From NCBI RefSeq assembly GCF_016863335.1, contig NZ_BOOR01000008.1:124001-188000 (forward strand): 64,000 nt of DNA, read 5' to 3'. Made by a program: the position numbers and the translations under genes. Positions within the stretch are counted from its first letter, which is position 1, and each line of letters starts with the position of its first letter. Of the stretch, positions 34,020-43,648 are shown piece after piece. The DNA comes from Planotetraspora thailandica (GTDB lineage Bacteria > Actinomycetota > Actinomycetes > Streptosporangiales > Streptosporangiaceae). Under the pieces are notes generated by a model. The model did not search any database. It was not told the origin of the DNA and saw only the letters and a list, made by a program, of their open reading frames with translations.

Positions 34020-36158
34020 CTAGCCGAGCGTTCCGGGCGCCCAGACGTCGGCGGCGCCGGACCCGGATTCGACGGCCTCCCGGGCAGATCCCGTGGTCAC
34101 GTCAATGATGTAGGAGCCGTATTCCTCGTCATCGTCGGATGCGTCGACCAGGACCTCATGTTCGTCGACCCAGCCGAGGACGCGGCCGATGGACATGTAC
34201 TCCGGAAGAGTGGCCTCGACGGCGGAGCGGACCTTGCCGGTGCGCGGGTCGAGCGTCACCACCATGCCGTGCTCGCGGATGTTGGGATGGGCCGGCCAGG
34301 CGACGGCGGCGAGAGTTTTGCCGTCGTCGGACAGCGTCGCGCCGTCGTCGAACAACTCCGGCTCCACCCGCACTCGGCTCAGCACGTGGCCGTCCGGACG
34401 TATGCGGATCAGCGTGGTCGTATGGATGCGGCCGGGCGTCTTCCTCGTGTCCTCGGTCACGGTGGCGGTGACGGTGCCGTCTTCGGCCACGGCCAGGACA
34501 TCCAGACTTGGCGGCAGGTCCCAGTGCCTCTCCGCGGTGAAGTCGTACAGCCGGGGACGCGGCGCGCCCATGTCCTGTCCGAAGTCGACGGCCAGCCACC
34601 GTCCCTTGGGTGAAAACAACAGATCGGTGCCGTAATCCACCTGGTCGGGGTCGGTAACGAGGTCGGTCACCCGTGGTGCCGTGGCGTCCTTGTCTCTCAT
34701 GACCAGGGCGTCAGCCGTTGTGTCGTAGTAGGCCAGTCTGTCGCCGTTCGAGCTGATGGCGAACAACGCCTGGCCGGAACGGCTGTCGGCGCCGGGGATT
34801 CGCCATTCGCCGGCCGCGTTGCTCACGACGCGCCAGGTCGTGCAGGCGTCGGCGTTCTCGCCGGACTCGGAGTCGGGTCTGCAGTAAGGCTGGTAGGCGT
34901 ACTGGAACGGGTCACCGACGTAAATGGGCAGATGGCCGGGTACCGTCTCGCCGTCGCTGTTGTCGTCTTCGTAACCGTAGACGCCGCCGGGCCCGTACGG
35001 CTCGGCGGCGGACGGCCCACCCGCGGCCGCGTCGGATATGGCCGACACGAGCAGGACGAACGGCGTGATGACGGCGGCGGTGCCCGCCACGACGGCGCCC
35101 GCGACGACCAGGCGCCTGCGGGTCCTGTGCCGGCGCGTGGCGCGCACGATCTCGCCGGTGAGGCCCGGCAGGTAGAGCGGCGGCATCGTGGCGGACAGCG
35201 TGGCCAGGGCGCGGCTGAGCTCGTGCTCCCAGGTGCCGCCGGGGAAGCCGGAACCCGCGAGAGGGTTCTGGTGCGAACCGGTCTGAGGCGGCCGCTGCGC
35301 CTGCGCGGGGCCGGGCGTGGTGAAGGGGGAGCCCGACGGAGCGGGGCCGGGTTCCGCGGAGGGGGACGCCCACGGTGCGGGGCCGGACCCTGTGACCGGC
35401 GTGCCGGATGCGGCGGAGGGCGACGCCCACGGCGCCGCGGCAGATTGTGCGGTCGGCGAGATCCACGGGGGCGGCGCGCCCGTGTCGGCGGAGGGCGAGG
35501 CTCCCGGGGCTGACGCGCCTGCTGCCGAGGCCTGCGGCTCTCGATCCTCCGCGGGTCCCGTGCTCCCGGCCGCGTCGCCGGGAGAGCCCGCCGCCGGGCT
35601 CTGGGCGGGCGTGCCGGCCGGCTCAGGGGACGGCGTCGCCGTACCGGCAAGGCGGCCCTCAAGACGTCGCAACTCGGCGACGGCGGCCTCGAACTCCAAC
35701 CGAGCCGTATGCGAGTCGCGGCGGCACAACTCGGCGGCCTTCCATGGGCTGACTCCGGTCTGGAGGCATGCGACCACCAGGGCGCGCCGCAGCGGGGTCA
35801 GCGCCGCCAGCGCCTCCGACAGCTCCGCCGTACCGCCCGCAGCGGCCGGCGTCGTGTTCTGCGGCGCGGGCGTGCTTTTCCGGGACGCGGGCCGCGGCGG
35901 GCGCTTGACGAAACGCCGGAAGAGCTCGGCGGTCGCCGCCTCGGCCGGAGACGCCCAGCGTACGGAGGCCCACCGGTTGGCGATCCGGGTGAGCGAGGCG
36001 ACCACGAGGGCGCGGGCGAGCATGGGGTCGCCGGTCAGCAGGAACGCCGTCCTGGTGAGCGGCGGGGCCTGATCGGCGACGAATGCGGGGAAGCCGGCGA
36101 GCCTTCCCGTGAGCGTCCCAGGGCCGGGGGAGGTCCACGGACCGGCGTGCTGATTCAC
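34020..36158 (-). CDS. Sigma-factor-like domain / transmembrane / extracellular propeller-like protein
   Basis: A 712-residue protein with no single family assignment. The N-terminus (about 25-165) resembles ECF sigma factors: FVADQAPPLTRTAFLLTGDPMLARALV looks like region 2, and ALAALTPLRRALVVACLQTGVS...AELCRRD looks like region 4, both degenerate. A long Pro/Ala/Ser-rich linker follows (about 170-310). One membrane helix follows a basic stretch (RRHRTRRRLVVAGAVVAGTAAVITPFVLL). The external part (about 390-712) has repeated strand patterns (ISSNGDRLAYYD, FSPKGRWLAVDF, LSDDGKTLAAVAW) like a TolB/WD40-type propeller. It may couple an outer signal to transcription, but this is speculative. Confidence 0.7.
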   Translation of the reverse strand: MNQHAGPWTSPGPGTLTGRLAGFPAFVADQAPPLTRTAFLLTGDPMLARALVVASLTRIANRWASVRWASPAEAATAELFRRFVKRPPRPASRKSTPAPQNTTPAAAGGTAELSEALAALTPLRRALVVACLQTGVSPWKAAELCRRDSHTARLEFEAAVAELRRLEGRLAGTATPSPEPAGTPAQSPAAGSPGDAAGSTGPAEDREPQASAAGASAPGASPSADTGAPPPWISPTAQSAAAPWASPSAASGTPVTGSGPAPWASPSAEPGPAPSGSPFTTPGPAQAQRPPQTGSHQNPLAGSGFPGGTWEHELSRALATLSATMPPLYLPGLTGEIVRATRRHRTRRRLVVAGAVVAGTAAVITPFVLLVSAISDAAAGGPSAAEPYGPGGVYGYEDDNSDGETVPGHLPIYVGDPFQYAYQPYCRPDSESGENADACTTWRVVSNAAGEWRIPGADSRSGQALFAISSNGDRLAYYDTTADALVMRDKDATAPRVTDLVTDPDQVDYGTDLLFSPKGRWLAVDFGQDMGAPRPRLYDFTAERHWDLPPSLDVLAVAEDGTVTATVTEDTRKTPGRIHTTTLIRIRPDGHVLSRVRVEPELFDDGATLSDDGKTLAAVAWPAHPNIREHGMVVTLDPRTGKVRSAVEATLPEYMSIGRVLGWVDEHEVLVDASDDDEEYGSYIIDVTTGSAREAVESGSGAADVWAPGTLG

Positions 36159-36297
36159 GACTTTCCTCGCTTTCTAGCCGGAAAAGCATATAGCCGATCT
36201 TGGCTGCTCACGTGGGGTTTTTCGTGGGCGGTCGCCGAACCGAGCGCTTGATCACGGCGTCTAACCAGACACGACATCCCGACAGAAAGCCGTCGCC

Positions 36298-36894
36298 ATG
36301 AAAACCCGTCTCGCGCTCGTCTCCCTGCCGATCGTGGGCCTCGTCGCCTGCGGACCCGTCGCCACGGAGTCGTCGGCCGCCGCCTCTGCCAGGCCCACCG
36401 TGGGCGGCACGGCCGCGGCGCCCGCCACCTCGATCAACCCCGCCCGGGCGGCCGACCTGCCGCCACCGACGTCCAAGGCGACGGTAAGGGTGGAACGTTC
36501 CCCCGCCATGCCCGCGACGGTGACGGGCATCAGGTTCGGCCGCCACACCGCATTCGACCGGATCGTCATCGACCTCGACAAGTACAAGCCCGGTTACCGG
36601 GTCGGTTACGTGCCCAGGCTCGTGCAGGACGGCTCGGGCCATGTCATCAAGGTCAAGGGCGGCGCGTTCCTGGAGGTCAGGCTCGAACCGAGCTGGGCCC
36701 ACGACGAGAACGGGCGGCCCACCTGGGGCGGCCCGCGCCTGGTCGACGCCAAGCTGCCGAACGTGATCAAGATCGCGAGAGTGAGCGACTTCGAGGGTGT
36801 GGTGAAGATCGGGCTCGTGCTCAAGCGCAAGGCCGGGTTCCGCGTGCTCGAGTTGTCGGGCCCGAACCGGCTCGTGATCGACGTCGCGCGGTGA
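36298..36894 (+). CDS. AMIN-like domain lipoprotein
   Basis: A 198-residue secreted protein with a short signal ending in the lipobox LVACG (Cys18), so probably membrane-tethered. After an Ala/Pro/Thr-rich linker, residues about 75-198 form an AMIN-like domain: VTGIRFGRHTAFDRIVIDLDKYKPGYRVGYV, KVKGGAFLEVRLEPSWAH and FRVLELSGPNRLVIDVAR. Related domains bind peptidoglycan or direct cell-wall enzymes. Its ATG 36298 lies 139 bp from the divergent sigma-like gene. No partner hydrolase is adjacent. Confidence 0.8.
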   Translation: MKTRLALVSLPIVGLVACGPVATESSAAASARPTVGGTAAAPATSINPARAADLPPPTSKATVRVERSPAMPATVTGIRFGRHTAFDRIVIDLDKYKPGYRVGYVPRLVQDGSGHVIKVKGGAFLEVRLEPSWAHDENGRPTWGGPRLVDAKLPNVIKIARVSDFEGVVKIGLVLKRKAGFRVLELSGPNRLVIDVAR

Positions 36895-36939
36895 GCCCGG
36901 CCGTCCTCGCGGTCCCGGGTTGCTGGGACACTGAAGGGC

Positions 36940-37293
36940 ATGGTCAGGAAGATTGACGCCCCGGCGCGTGTCCCCGTACCCGGCGGCAAGCTCATCGATG
37001 AATACTTCGGCCGCGTGAACAGCGGCGACGCCCAGGTCTCCATCGCGCACATGGTGGCCCCGCCCGGCTGGGAGGAGCCGGCGCAGACGCCCGGCTTCGC
37101 CGAATACACCGTGGTCCTCAAGGGCTCGGTGCTCGTCGAGCACGAGGGGGGCACCACGGTCGTTGAGGCGGGCCAGGCGTTCGCCAGCGAAGCGGGGGAG
37201 AAGATCAAGTACAGCTCGGGGCCTTCCGGCGCCGAATACGTCGCCATCTGCCTTCCCGCGTTCTCGCCGGAGACCGCGGGCCGCGAGGAGTGA
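36940..37293 (+). CDS. Single-domain cupin protein
   Basis: A 117-residue beta-barrel protein. The cupin motifs are partly visible: QVSIAHMVAPPGWEEPAQTPGFAEYTVVLKGSVLVEHEG contains the motif 1 region, but with few His ligands, and the later FASEAGEKIKYSSGPSGAEYVAICLP corresponds to motif 2. The metal-binding histidines look largely missing, so it may be a binding or structural cupin rather than an enzyme. It is followed 78 bp on by adenosine deaminase in the same direction. Confidence 0.75.
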   Translation: MVRKIDAPARVPVPGGKLIDEYFGRVNSGDAQVSIAHMVAPPGWEEPAQTPGFAEYTVVLKGSVLVEHEGGTTVVEAGQAFASEAGEKIKYSSGPSGAEYVAICLPAFSPETAGREE

Positions 37294-37371
37294 GCTCGCC
37301 CCCACCCCTGGAGATCGCCTCCACCGGCGACGGTAGGGTTGGGGGATGAGTGACGGGAGCGAGGAGCGCGT

Positions 37372-38460
37372 ATGAGCCGGCTGCCGACGCCTGAGGAGAT
37401 CCGCGCGGTTCCCAAGGTGCTGCTCCACGACCATCTGGACGGCGGAGTCCGCCCCGCGACGATCATCGATCTGGCCCGCGACTACGGTCATACTCTGCCG
37501 TCCACGGACGCGGACGGCCTCGCCTCCTGGTTCCGCGAAGCCTCCAACGCGGGATCGCTCGAGCGTTACCTGGAGACCTTCGCGCACACCGTCGGGGTCA
37601 TGCAGACGCGCGAGGCGCTGGTCAGGGTCGCGGCCGAGTGCGCGGAAGACCTCGCCGACGACGGGGTCGTCTACGCCGAGGTGCGCTACGCCCCCGAGCT
37701 CCACACGTCGAACGGGCTCTCGCTCGACCAGGTCGTCGAGGCGGTGCTTGAGGGCTTCAGGCTCGGCTCGGCCGGCCCCGACGGCCGTCCGCGGATCAGG
37801 GTCGGCACGCTCCTCACCGCCATGCGGCACCAGGCGAGATCCATGGAGATCGCCGAACTGGCCGTCCGCTACCGCGATGTCGGCGTCGTCGGTTTCGACA
37901 TCGCCGGCGCCGAGGCGGGCTACCCGCCCACCCGCCACCTCGACGCCTTCGAATACCTCCAGCGTGAGAACGCCCACTTCACCATCCACGCGGGCGAGGC
38001 GTTCGGGCTCCCCTCGATCTGGCAGGCCATCCAGTGGTGCGGCGCCGACCGGCTCGGCCACGGCGTGCGCATCATCGACGACATCGCGGTCTCTGCAGAC
38101 GGCGAGGCCAAGCTCGGAAGGCTGGCCGCCTACGTGCGGGACAAGCGCATCCCGCTCGAGATGTGCCCCGCGTCCAACGTGCAGACCGGAGCCGCGGCGT
38201 CCATCGCCGAGCACCCGATCGGGCTGTTGCGGCGGCTGCACTTCCGCGTCACCGTCAACACCGACAACCGGCTCATGAGCGACACCAGCGTCTCGCGCGA
38301 GTTCGCCTCACTGGTCGACGCCTTCGGGTACGGCTGGGACGACCTGCAGTGGTTCACGGTGAACGCGATGAAGTCGGCCTTCATCCCCTTCGACGAACGG
38401 CTCGCATTGATCAACGATGTGATCAAGCCAGGGTTCGCGGCGATGGCGCGGCCCGCGTGA
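37372..38460 (+). CDS. add: Adenosine deaminase
   Basis: A 362-residue zinc TIM-barrel enzyme that converts (deoxy)adenosine to (deoxy)inosine. The zinc ligands are in LLHDHLDGG (His19, His21). The catalytic IHAGEAFG and DRLGHGVRI and the Asp in [11 protein letters not shown] are all present. [13 protein letters not shown] follows the fifth strand. ATG 37372 is preceded by GAGGAG. Its stop overlaps the GTG of a PH-domain membrane gene as GTGA. It supplies inosine to the purine nucleoside phosphorylase encoded at 40.8-41.6 kb. Confidence 0.96.
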   Translation: MSRLPTPEEIRAVPKVLLHDHLDGGVRPATIIDLARDYGHTLPSTDADGLASWFREASNAGSLERYLETFAHTVGVMQTREALVRVAAECAEDLADDGVVYAEVRYAPELHTSNGLSLDQVVEAVLEGFRLGSAGPDGRPRIRVGTLLTAMRHQARSMEIAELAVRYRDVGVVGFDIAGAEAGYPPTRHLDAFEYLQRENAHFTIHAGEAFGLPSIWQAIQWCGADRLGHGVRIIDDIAVSADGEAKLGRLAAYVRDKRIPLEMCPASNVQTGAAASIAEHPIGLLRRLHFRVTVNTDNRLMSDTSVSREFASLVDAFGYGWDDLQWFTVNAMKSAFIPFDERLALINDVIKPGFAAMARPA

Positions 38461-39047
38461 AGAATCAGACCTTCCGGTCCAAGGTCGGCTGGGTGTTCGG
38501 CTGGGCCTGGATCGTGTTCGCGGCTTGGAACACCTGGGACCTCATCGCGCACGGCAGCATGCCGTCGGCGCTCATCGCCGGCGCGGTGCTCGGCGTCATC
38601 ACCCTGGTCGTGTTCCTCCTGGCGTTACGCCCCGCCATCGTGGCGGAACAGGGCGGCGTGCGCGTGCGCAACCCGCTCAGGAACGCCTACGTGCCCTGGA
38701 ACGCCGTCGGAGACGTGCACGTCACCCACTCGATCATCATCGAGGCCGGTCACACGACCATCAGGTGCTGGACTCCGCAGGCCACCGCCCGCGAACGGGC
38801 CAGGGCCACCGCGCGGGCCGGCCGCACCGCGAAGACGCAGCAGACCATGACCCCGGGCGAGCGCGCCGCAGCCGAGGCGGTGGCCGGGCGCACGCACGCC
38901 GACTTCGTGGCGCAGCAGCTCAGCGACATGAGCCAGACGCGTTCCGGCGACTCGACGGGGGAGACGGCGGTCACCTGGTCGCCGTCGGCGCTGGCCGCCG
39001 TGGCCGCCACCGTCGTGCTCGTCGTGGTGACCGTGATCCTCGCCTGA
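38457..39047 (+). CDS. Small membrane protein with bacterial PH-like domain
   Basis: About 196 residues from GTG 38457, which overlaps the adenosine deaminase stop. Two N-terminal membrane helices ([19 protein letters not shown] and [19 protein letters not shown]) precede a PH-like beta domain ([24 protein letters not shown], with [14 protein letters not shown]). An Ala/Arg/Thr-rich linker and a last membrane helix ([18 protein letters not shown]) follow. Proteins of this kind are widespread in actinobacteria, with no assigned function. Translational coupling with add is clear, but a functional link is not shown. Confidence 0.75.
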   Translation: MKNQTFRSKVGWVFGWAWIVFAAWNTWDLIAHGSMPSALIAGAVLGVITLVVFLLALRPAIVAEQGGVRVRNPLRNAYVPWNAVGDVHVTHSIIIEAGHTTIRCWTPQATARERARATARAGRTAKTQQTMTPGERAAAEAVAGRTHADFVAQQLSDMSQTRSGDSTGETAVTWSPSALAAVAATVVLVVVTVILA

Positions 39048-39075
39048 GCGCGGAATTTTCCAACCGGTGCCGCCC

Positions 39076-39100
39076 GGCCGCGGACGTGACGCCCGCGGCC
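39076..39100. terminator. Convergent GC-rich hairpin
   Basis: GGCCGCGG and CCGCGGCC pair perfectly around a 9-nt loop between the PH-domain gene and the convergent mutase gene. Confidence 0.55.
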
Positions 39101-39113
39101 CGTCCGCGGCGTC

Positions 39114-40775
39114 TTACAGGCCGAGCGTCTCGGCGAGATCCTTCTTGATGGCGTCCAGATCCTGTACGGCACGGGCACGCGCGGCGGTCACGCCGCCCTC
39201 GTCCTCGGCGCCCACCGGGACGACGACCTCCAGATAGCACTTGAGCTTGGGCTCGGTGCCGCTTGGCCGTACGACGACGCGGGCCTGGCCCGCGAGGCGG
39301 TAACGCAGGCCGTCGGTGGGCGGCAGGCCCGCGACACCTGCGGACAGGTCGTCGGCCGACTCCACCGCGCGGCCGGCCAGCGTCACGGGCGGCTCGGCCC
39401 GCAGCCGCGCCATCGCCCGCGTGATGAGGGACAGGTCGTCCACACGGACGGACAGTTGCGCGGTGGCGTGCAGACCGTGGCGGCGGGCCTGGTCGTCGAG
39501 CAGGTCGGCCAGCGTCCTGCCCTCCCGCTTGGCCTGGGCGGCCATGGCGGCCACTGTGAGCGCCGCGCCGATGCCGTCCTTGTCGTACACCGGTAGGCCG
39601 GAGTCGGAGCCGACGCTGTAGCCGAGGGCCTCCTCGTAGCCGAAGACCAGGCCGGGGCCCGCCTTCATGATCCACTTGAAGCCGGTGAGGGTCTCCGCGT
39701 GGCGCGCGCCGTACTCCTCCGCGATCCTGCCGAGCAGCGTGGAGGAGACGATCGAGGTGGCCACGAGCCGGTCGCCCGTCGTGTGCGCCAGCACGTACTC
39801 GGCGAGCAGGCCGCCGACCTCGTCACCCGTCAGCATCCGGTAGCCGCCGCCCCCGGCTCCGTCCCCTGAGAGGGGCACGCCCACGGCGCACCTGTCGGCG
39901 TCGGGGTCGTTGGCCAGCACGATGTCGGCCCCGGTCTGTACGGCCAGGTCGAGCGCGAGGTCCATCGCCCCGGGCTCTTCCGGGTTGGGGAAGGCGACGG
40001 TGGGGAAGTCCGGGTCGGGCTCTGCCTGCGCGGGCGCCGTCACCGGGGCCGGGAAACCGGCCTTGACCATGGCGTTCGTCAGCACTTCTCCGCCGACGCC
40101 GTGAAGCGGGGTGTAGGCGATCGACAGCTCGCGGGCGTCCCCGAGCGGCAGTGCGGTGACCGCGTCGAGGTAAGGCTCGACGATGTCCTGATATTTCAGC
40201 GTCACCCAGTCGTCGCCCAGGGGAAGCTCGTCGACCCGGCCGACCGCGTCGATGGCGGCCGATATCTCGCCGTCGATGGGCGGCACGATCTGCCCGCCGT
40301 CCGCCCAATAGACCTTGTAGCCGTTGTCGCGCGGCGGGTTGTGCGAGGCGGTCACCATGACCCCCGCGTCGGCCCCGAGGTGCCGGACGGCGAACGCGAG
40401 CACCGGAGTGGGCCACCGGCCGCCCATGACCGAGGCGCGCAGGCCCGCCCCCGTCAGCACGGCGGCGGTGTCGGCGGCGAAAACGTCGGAGTTGTGCCGC
40501 GCGTCGAAACCGATGACCACGTGCCTGCCCGGCCCGAGGACGCGGGCCAGTCCGGCGGCGGCGCGCATCACGGTGATCCGGTTCATCCGGTTGGGGCCGG
40601 CGCCGAGCTCGCCGCGCAGGCCCGCCGTGCCGAACTCCAGCTTGGCCGCGAACCGCGCCGCCAGTTCGGCGTCGTCACCGCGGGCGAGGACGTCCTCGAG
40701 CTCGGCCCTGGTCCGCGGGTCGGGGTCCTGGGCCAGCCATTCGCGGGCCTGCCGTACGAAGTCGGTGGAGGTCAA
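39114..40775 (-). CDS. Phospho-sugar mutase (phosphomannomutase/phosphopentomutase-like)
   Basis: A 553-residue alpha-D-phosphohexomutase superfamily enzyme. The active-site phosphoserine is in MVTASHNPPRDNGYKVYW, the metal loop is DPDADRCAVG, and the sugar-binding loop is FGYEEALGYSVG. The C-terminal phosphate-binding RPSGTEPKLKCYLEV is intact. The start is a TTG at 40775 after GGAGAA. The 550-residue length and its place next to purine nucleoside phosphorylase suggest ribose/deoxyribose 1-phosphate to 5-phosphate interconversion, as for PGM2-type mutases, though annotation pipelines usually call it phosphomannomutase. Confidence 0.9.
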   Translation of the reverse strand: MTSTDFVRQAREWLAQDPDPRTRAELEDVLARGDDAELAARFAAKLEFGTAGLRGELGAGPNRMNRITVMRAAAGLARVLGPGRHVVIGFDARHNSDVFAADTAAVLTGAGLRASVMGGRWPTPVLAFAVRHLGADAGVMVTASHNPPRDNGYKVYWADGGQIVPPIDGEISAAIDAVGRVDELPLGDDWVTLKYQDIVEPYLDAVTALPLGDARELSIAYTPLHGVGGEVLTNAMVKAGFPAPVTAPAQAEPDPDFPTVAFPNPEEPGAMDLALDLAVQTGADIVLANDPDADRCAVGVPLSGDGAGGGGYRMLTGDEVGGLLAEYVLAHTTGDRLVATSIVSSTLLGRIAEEYGARHAETLTGFKWIMKAGPGLVFGYEEALGYSVGSDSGLPVYDKDGIGAALTVAAMAAQAKREGRTLADLLDDQARRHGLHATAQLSVRVDDLSLITRAMARLRAEPPVTLAGRAVESADDLSAGVAGLPPTDGLRYRLAGQARVVVRPSGTEPKLKCYLEVVVPVGAEDEGGVTAARARAVQDLDAIKKDLAETLGL

Positions 40776-40802
40776 CGTCGTTCTCCAGTGCGCGCGAGCG
40801 GG

Positions 40803-41606
40803 TTACAGCTTGTCGACGACCTTGGCGAGCAGCCCGCCCATGCGGGCCGCCGTGGCCCGGCCCACCTCGAGGACCTCCTCGTGGTTGAGCGGCTCGCCCA
40901 CCAGGCCGGCGCCGGGGTTGGTGACCAGCGAGACGCCGAGCACGTCCGCTCCGGCCTCCCGGGCGGCGATCGCCTCCAGGACCGTGGACATGCCGATGAG
41001 GTCGCCGCCGAGCGTGCGCAGCATCCGAATCTCGGCGGGCGTCTCGTACGTCGGGCCGCGGAAGGCGACGTAGACGCCCTCGGACAGCGACGGATCCACC
41101 TCACGGGCGAGAGCGCGCAGCCGCGGGGTGTAGACGTCGGTGAGATCGACGAAGGTCGCGCCCGTGATCGGGTTGGCGCCCGTCAGGTTGATGTGGTCGC
41201 TGATCAGGACCGGGTCGCCGACGGCCTGCGTCTCCGGGCGGAGCCCCCCGGCTGCGTTCGTCAGCACGACCGTGCCCACCCCGGCCGCGACAGCCGTACG
41301 GACGCCGTGGACCACCGGCTCGACGCCGCGGCCCTCGTAAAGGTGTGTGCGACCGAGGAAGATCAGTGCGTTGAGCCCCGTTCCGGTGCGCACGGCGCGG
41401 ATGACGCCCGCGTGCCCCGCGACGGACGGCGGGGAGAATCCGGGCAGCTTGGTGACGGGGAACTCGGTGATGGTCTCACCGATGGCGTCCGCGGCGGGCA
41501 CCCAGCCCGACCCCAGCACGATGGCGACGTCGAATGAGGCGGTGCCGGTGAGATTCCTCAGCGTGGTCGCGGCCTCCGCCGCCAGGCCGTAAGCGTCATT
41601 GGTCAC
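40803..41606 (-). CDS. punA: Purine nucleoside phosphorylase (trimeric type)
   Basis: A 267-residue enzyme that splits inosine and guanosine (and deoxy forms) with phosphate. The family blocks are [14 protein letters not shown] (phosphate-binding Gly/Ser), [48 protein letters not shown] (Glu for the base pocket) and [30 protein letters not shown] with Asn for purine recognition. GTG 41606 is the start. It is co-directional with, and 27 bp upstream of, the mutase gene, so pentose 1-phosphate can pass straight to the mutase. Confidence 0.95.
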   Translation of the reverse strand: MTNDAYGLAAEAATTLRNLTGTASFDVAIVLGSGWVPAADAIGETITEFPVTKLPGFSPPSVAGHAGVIRAVRTGTGLNALIFLGRTHLYEGRGVEPVVHGVRTAVAAGVGTVVLTNAAGGLRPETQAVGDPVLISDHINLTGANPITGATFVDLTDVYTPRLRALAREVDPSLSEGVYVAFRGPTYETPAEIRMLRTLGGDLIGMSTVLEAIAAREAGADVLGVSLVTNPGAGLVGEPLNHEEVLEVGRATAARMGGLLAKVVDKL

Positions 41607-41663
41607 TTTAGTGAGCGTACAGAAGGTACGAAGCGCCCTGACCGGGACATGGGCGCCCGTCCC

Positions 41664-42116
41664 TCAGTCGCCGATCGACTTGCACGGGCGGGTGCGCAAC
41701 GAGGCCACGTAGTCGTCCGGGGCCCCGGCCTTCTCCGCCGCGTCGGCCAGGATGCCGAGATAGTGAGCGGAAGGCAGGCCGCCCTCATACGAGTCGAGCA
41801 CGTAGAACCAGGCCAGGACGTCGCCTTCCAGCGTGGCGACGCGCAGCCGTACCTTGCGGTAGATCCCCAGCCCGGTGCCTGTCCACTGATCCAGCGATTC
41901 CTCGTCCCATTCGGGGACGTCGTAGAGGACCACGAAGACCTGATCGGCCGCGTCCTCGACGATCGTGGCGAGCGCGCCCTCCCAGCTGACATCCTCCCCG
42001 CCGAACGTCAGCCGCCAGCCCGGAAGCCATCCGGTGCCGCGCATGGGCGAGTGCGGAGCGCGCTCCGCCATCTGCTTGGGGTCCATGTTGCTGCCATAGG
42101 CCGCGTAAACAGGCAC
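41664..42116 (-). CDS. Gamma-glutamylcyclotransferase-like protein
   Basis: About 150 residues from GTG 42116, giving the family opening VYAAYGSNMDPKQMAERAP (the YGSN phosphate-like loop). The catalytic Glu of the fold should be in the region VLYDVPEWDEESLDQWTGTG, where several acidic residues occur. RVATLEGDVLAWFYVLDSYEGGLPS follows. Members open gamma-glutamyl amines to 5-oxoproline, but many are unassigned. The frame is open to 42239, but the added residues overlap the divergent quinone dehydrogenase leader. No glutathione or mycothiol genes are near. Confidence 0.8.
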   Translation of the reverse strand: MPVYAAYGSNMDPKQMAERAPHSPMRGTGWLPGWRLTFGGEDVSWEGALATIVEDAADQVFVVLYDVPEWDEESLDQWTGTGLGIYRKVRLRVATLEGDVLAWFYVLDSYEGGLPSAHYLGILADAAEKAGAPDDYVASLRTRPCKSIGD

Positions 42117-42256
42117 GGCACACAAGATTAATCCAAGATCCCGAAACTTGAACGAAGACACCCGAGCCGCACGCCGGTGTCGGCGAATCCACGTAGTCGG
42201 ACGCTTACGCGCCCCGCTGCGGAATGAGGGCCCCGACATGCGGAAGAATGGGACGC

Positions 42257-43648
42257 GTGACGAAAATCGTGATCATTGGTGGCGGCCCTGGGGGCTACGA
42301 GGCTGCGCTCGTCGGCGCTCAACTGGGGGCACAGGTCACCGTGGTCGAACGAGAAGGTCCCGGTGGCGCGTGCGTCCTGACCGACTGCGTGCCGTCCAAG
42401 ACCTTGATCGCCACCTCCGTGCGCAAGCAGGCCCTGCTCGACGCGCCGTCCCTCGGCGTGCACTTCACCGGCGGACCCGACGGGGACGCCGGCGGGGTCA
42501 TCGCGGACATGCCGCTGGTGAACAGGCGAGTCAAGGAGCTCGCCCAGGCGCAGTCGGCCGACATCGCCGCTCGGCTGGCCGCCGAGGGCGTGGAAGTGAT
42601 CAGGGAGTCCGCCCGCCTGGTCGACCCCCAGAGGGTCCGCGCGGGCGACCGCACGATCAGGGCCGACGTCGTCATCGTCGCCACCGGCGCCCACCCCCGC
42701 GTGCTCCCGGGCGCCGAGCCCGATGGGGAGCGCATCCTGAGCTGGCGCCAGCTGTACGACCTCAAGGAGATCCCCGAGCAGCTCATCGTCGTCGGCTCCG
42801 GCGTCACGGGGGCCGAGTTCGCCGGGGCCTACCAGTCGCTGGGGTCGGAGGTGACGCTGGTCTCCTCCCGCGACCGCATGATGCCGAACGAGGACGCCGA
42901 CGCCGCCGAGGTGCTCGAAGACGTCTACCGCCGCCGCGGCATGAACGTCCTGGGCCGCTCCCGGGCCTCGTCGGTCAAGCGCACCGAGCACGGCGTGGTC
43001 GTCACGCTGGAGGACGGCAGGACCGCCGAGGGGACCCACTGCCTGATGACCGTCGGCATGGTGCCCAACACGCGCGGCATCGGCCTGGAGGACAACGGCG
43101 TACGGCTCGATCGCAACGGGTTCATCGAGGTCGACAAGGTCTCCAGGACCTCGGCGCCCGGCGTCTACGCGGCCGGCGACTGCACCGGCGTGCAGATGCT
43201 CGCCTCCGTCGCCGCCATGCAGGGCCGGATCGCCGTCTGGCACGCGCTGGGCGAGGCCGTACAACCGATCAGGCTCGCGACCGTCGCGTCGAACATCTTC
43301 ACCGACCCCGAAATCGCCGCGGTCGGGGTCTCGCAGAAGGCCATCGAGAACGGCGAGATCGAGGCCAACGTCGTCAAACTTCCCCTCGCCACGAACGCCC
43401 GGGCCAAGATGCAGGGCTTCAACGACGGGTTCGTCAAGCTCTTCTGCCGGCCGAACACCGGCATCGTCCTTGGCGGCGTCGTCGTCGCCCCCCGGGCCTC
43501 CGAGCTGATCCTGGCCCTGTCCGTGGCGGTGCAGCACCGGCTCACCGTCGACCAGCTCGCCCACACCTTCGCCGTCTACCCGTCGTTGTCGGGGTCGATC
43601 CCCGAGGCGGCCCGGCGGCTCATGTCACCCCAGACCGCGGACATCTGA
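42257..43648 (+). CDS. lpdA: NAD(P)H-quinone dehydrogenase LpdA (lipoamide dehydrogenase-like flavoprotein)
   Basis: A 463-residue FAD disulfide reductase from GTG 42257. The FAD motif is VIIGGGPGGYEAAL, and the redox box reads GGACVLTDCVPSKTLI, which has the CxxxxC spacing but the extra residues typical of mycobacterial LpdA/quinone reductases rather than true E3. The NAD motif VVGSGVTGAEFAG, the second FAD motif GVYAAGDCTG and the dimer domain follow. The catalytic His-Glu pair of lipoamide dehydrogenases (HxxxxE near the C-terminus) is not seen; AHTFAVYPSLSGSIPEA replaces it. It therefore probably reduces quinones. It overlaps the convergent pentapeptide gene by 24 bp. Confidence 0.88.
   Translation: MTKIVIIGGGPGGYEAALVGAQLGAQVTVVEREGPGGACVLTDCVPSKTLIATSVRKQALLDAPSLGVHFTGGPDGDAGGVIADMPLVNRRVKELAQAQSADIAARLAAEGVEVIRESARLVDPQRVRAGDRTIRADVVIVATGAHPRVLPGAEPDGERILSWRQLYDLKEIPEQLIVVGSGVTGAEFAGAYQSLGSEVTLVSSRDRMMPNEDADAAEVLEDVYRRRGMNVLGRSRASSVKRTEHGVVVTLEDGRTAEGTHCLMTVGMVPNTRGIGLEDNGVRLDRNGFIEVDKVSRTSAPGVYAAGDCTGVQMLASVAAMQGRIAVWHALGEAVQPIRLATVASNIFTDPEIAAVGVSQKAIENGEIEANVVKLPLATNARAKMQGFNDGFVKLFCRPNTGIVLGGVVVAPRASELILALSVAVQHRLTVDQLAHTFAVYPSLSGSIPEAARRLMSPQTADI

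Noticed and set aside
36208-38241. 677-codon minus-strand frame
   Set aside because: Antisense to the AMIN-like, cupin and adenosine deaminase genes, all with clear motifs.
41644-41663. GGGAC...GTCCC hairpin after purine nucleoside phosphorylase
   Set aside because: The inner GGGCGCCC is self-complementary and leaves no loop, and the site lies upstream of, not after, the phosphorylase gene.
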